Shown: in pieces, positions 62,825 through 64,000 of the stretch
How positions within the stretch are numbered: the stretch's first letter is position 1
How the letters are laid out: every line of letters begins with the position of its first letter
Assembly: GCF_021730435.1 (NCBI RefSeq)
Contig: NZ_JABWGX010000025.1
Coordinates: 1-64,000 of the forward strand
Length of the DNA stretch: 64,000 nucleotides
Direction: 5' to 3'
Origin: Xanthobacter agilis
Lineage (GTDB): Bacteria > Pseudomonadota > Alphaproteobacteria > Rhizobiales > Xanthobacteraceae
Made by a program: the position numbers and the translations under genes
Notes under the pieces: model-generated
Told to the model about the DNA's origin: nothing
The model's database searches: none
Seen by the model: the letters and a program-made list of their open reading frames with translations, nothing else

Positions 62825-62854
62825 GCGCGGCTCCCCCGTGCGCGGGAGCCGCGC
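62825..62854. terminator. Perfect 11-bp hairpin between convergent serB and degP-like gene
   Basis: GCGCGGCTCCC/GGGAGCCGCGC with an 8-base loop in the 44-base gap between two stop codons. No T tract. Confidence 0.55.
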
Positions 62855-62859
62855 GGACC

Positions 62860-64000
62860 TCAGTCGAGGGGCAGGGTCACGAACTCCTGCTGGCCCTGGC
62901 CATCGGAAACCAGCAGCAAGGCGGACTTCTTCTTCGTCTTGCGCAGTGCCTCGATCTGCTTTTGGACATCGGCCGGGCTGGCCACCGGCTCCTGTCCCAC
63001 CTGGACGATCACCTGGCCCGGCCGCAGACCCTTGTCGGCGGCATCGGTGCCGCCCTCGACGGCGGTGATGACGGCGCCCGTGATCTCGGTCTTGATATTG
63101 TAGCGCTTGCGCAGATCCTCGCTCATGGGCGACAGCTCAAGGCCCAGGGTCTTGCGCGGTGCCGCCTTCTGGTCGTCGGCGCCCTTGCCGGACTCCTGCT
63201 TGTCGTCGTCGGGCATGCGGGCGACCTTGAGGCGCAGGGTCTCCTCCTTGCCCTTGCGGATCACCACCACATCCACCTCGCGCTCGGCCATGGCGTCGGC
63301 CACGGTGCGGGTGAGGTCGCGAACGGTCTTGACGTCGCGTCCGTCGAACTTGACGATCACATCGCCCGCCTTCAGCCCGGCCTTGGCGGCAGGCCCCCCT
63401 TCGCTGACCACCCCCACCAGTGCGCCGCGGGGCCTGCCGATGCCGAGGCTTTCAGCGAGGTCGTCGGTGACGTTCTGGATGCGCACGCCGATCCATCCGC
63501 GCCGGACCTCCTTGAACTGCTCCAGTTGCGCGATCACCGGCTGGGCGGTCGCGGAGGGGACCGCGAAGCCGATGCCGATGGAGCCGCCGGAGGGGGAGAT
63601 GATGGCGGTGTTGATGCCCACCACCTCGCCCTCCATGTTGAACAGGGGGCCACCGGAATTGCCCCGGTTGATGGCAGCGTCGGTCTGGATGAAATTGTCA
63701 TAGGGGCCGGAATTGATGTCGCGGTTGCGGGCCGAGACGACGCCCACGGTGAGGGTGCCGCCGAGGCCGAACGGGTTGCCGATGGCCATCACCCAGTCGC
63801 CCACGCGCAGCTTTTCCGAGTTTCCAAACTTCACGGCGGTCAACGGCTTGTCGGGCTTCACCCGGAGCAGGGCGAGGTCGGTCTTGGTGTCACGGCCGAT
63901 GAGTTCCGCCTTCAGCTTCGTGCCATCGTTGAAGTTGGCATAGATTTCGTCCGCGTCGGCGATGACGTGGTTGTTGGTCACGATCAGGCCGGTGGGGGCG
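62860..64000 (-). CDS. DegP/HtrA-type periplasmic serine protease, 5' end beyond window
   Basis: 380 residues visible; the frame is open at the window end. Catalytic His in TNNHV, Asp in TKTDLALLRV and Ser in INRGNSGGPLF are all present, followed by two PDZ domains (LVGVVSEGGPAAKAGLKAGD; AVITAVEGGTDAADKGLRPG). A charged Lys/Asp/Glu linker (DDDKQESGKGADDQ) separates the PDZ domains. Do/MucD-like protease-chaperone for envelope protein quality control. Confidence 0.93.
   Translation of the reverse strand, partial: APTGLIVTNNHVIADADEIYANFNDGTKLKAELIGRDTKTDLALLRVKPDKPLTAVKFGNSEKLRVGDWVMAIGNPFGLGGTLTVGVVSARNRDINSGPYDNFIQTDAAINRGNSGGPLFNMEGEVVGINTAIISPSGGSIGIGFAVPSATAQPVIAQLEQFKEVRRGWIGVRIQNVTDDLAESLGIGRPRGALVGVVSEGGPAAKAGLKAGDVIVKFDGRDVKTVRDLTRTVADAMAEREVDVVVIRKGKEETLRLKVARMPDDDKQESGKGADDQKAAPRKTLGLELSPMSEDLRKRYNIKTEITGAVITAVEGGTDAADKGLRPGQVIVQVGQEPVASPADVQKQIEALRKTKKKSALLLVSDGQGQQEFVTLPLD

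Overview
This window looks like ordinary chromosome from a high-GC alphaproteobacterium of the order Hyphomicrobiales, most plausibly Xanthobacteraceae or a near relative. That is inferred from the uniformly GC-rich coding, the alphaproteobacterial forms of TIGR02186/TauE, AapJ, YgfZ, CsbD and the acyl-CoA dehydrogenases, a tRNA-His with no G-1 and A73, and two copies of a palindromic intergenic repeat of the kind seen in this order. The genus is not proven. No phage, integrase, transposase, CRISPR array or rRNA was found. Nearly all genes are short operons or single genes.

Layout. 0-3 kb: 3' end of a giant RTX (type I secreted) protein, then an orphan BrnA-type antitoxin. 3-8 kb: SelO and a pair of paralogous secreted aspartic-protease-like proteins either side of an AIM24 protein. 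8-13 kb: tsaC, a GNAT and a histone-deacetylase-like enzyme on the minus strand, divergent from a 598-aa acyl-CoA dehydrogenase. 13-20 kb: MASE1-PAS-GGDEF cyclase, pdxH, a surface lipoprotein-like gene, a DnaJ-type chaperone, a MaoC hydratase and a polyphosphate:AMP phosphotransferase. 20-26 kb: tRNA-Gln, a crotonase lacking both canonical glutamates, a TauE/SafE exporter with its TIGR02186 partner, a pyroglutamyl-peptidase homologue, meaB and csbD. 26-33 kb: folP-folK, DUF4239, ygfZ, tag, a nitroreductase, a secreted unknown with a small cytochrome c, and an outer-membrane beta-barrel.

33-43 kb: thrS, an L,D-transpeptidase, an orphan AapJ-like binding protein, a Tat-exported metallo-beta-lactamase-fold protein, a frameshifted autotransporter beta-domain, cutA, nadK and a two-gene MBOAT/AlgJ-like O-acetylation module. 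43-51 kb: flavin reductase, a soluble patatin, hisI, folE, an IscU-like protein missing one cysteine ligand, yidD and a large membrane-anchored patatin. 51-57 kb: a GH18-like protein with no signal peptide, then an acyl-CoA dehydrogenase/acyl-CoA ligase operon divergent from a TetR regulator. 57-64 kb: tRNA-His, thyA, an MFS transporter, msrQ without msrP, miaA and serB with overlapping divergent start codons, and a DegP-type protease running off the end.

Common threads. One-carbon/folate metabolism (folE, folP, folK, thyA, ygfZ), CoA-thioester chemistry (two acyl-CoA dehydrogenases, ligase, crotonase, MaoC, meaB) and envelope functions (proteases, transpeptidase, O-acetylation, barrels, patatins) recur, but mostly as dispersed genes. 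No complete undescribed multi-gene system is evident. The best leads are the aspartic-protease pair with AIM24, the divergent IscU-like protein, the membrane patatin, the atypical GH18 protein and the catalytically altered crotonase. Several genes, mainly convergent ones, end in perfect GC hairpins without a U tract.
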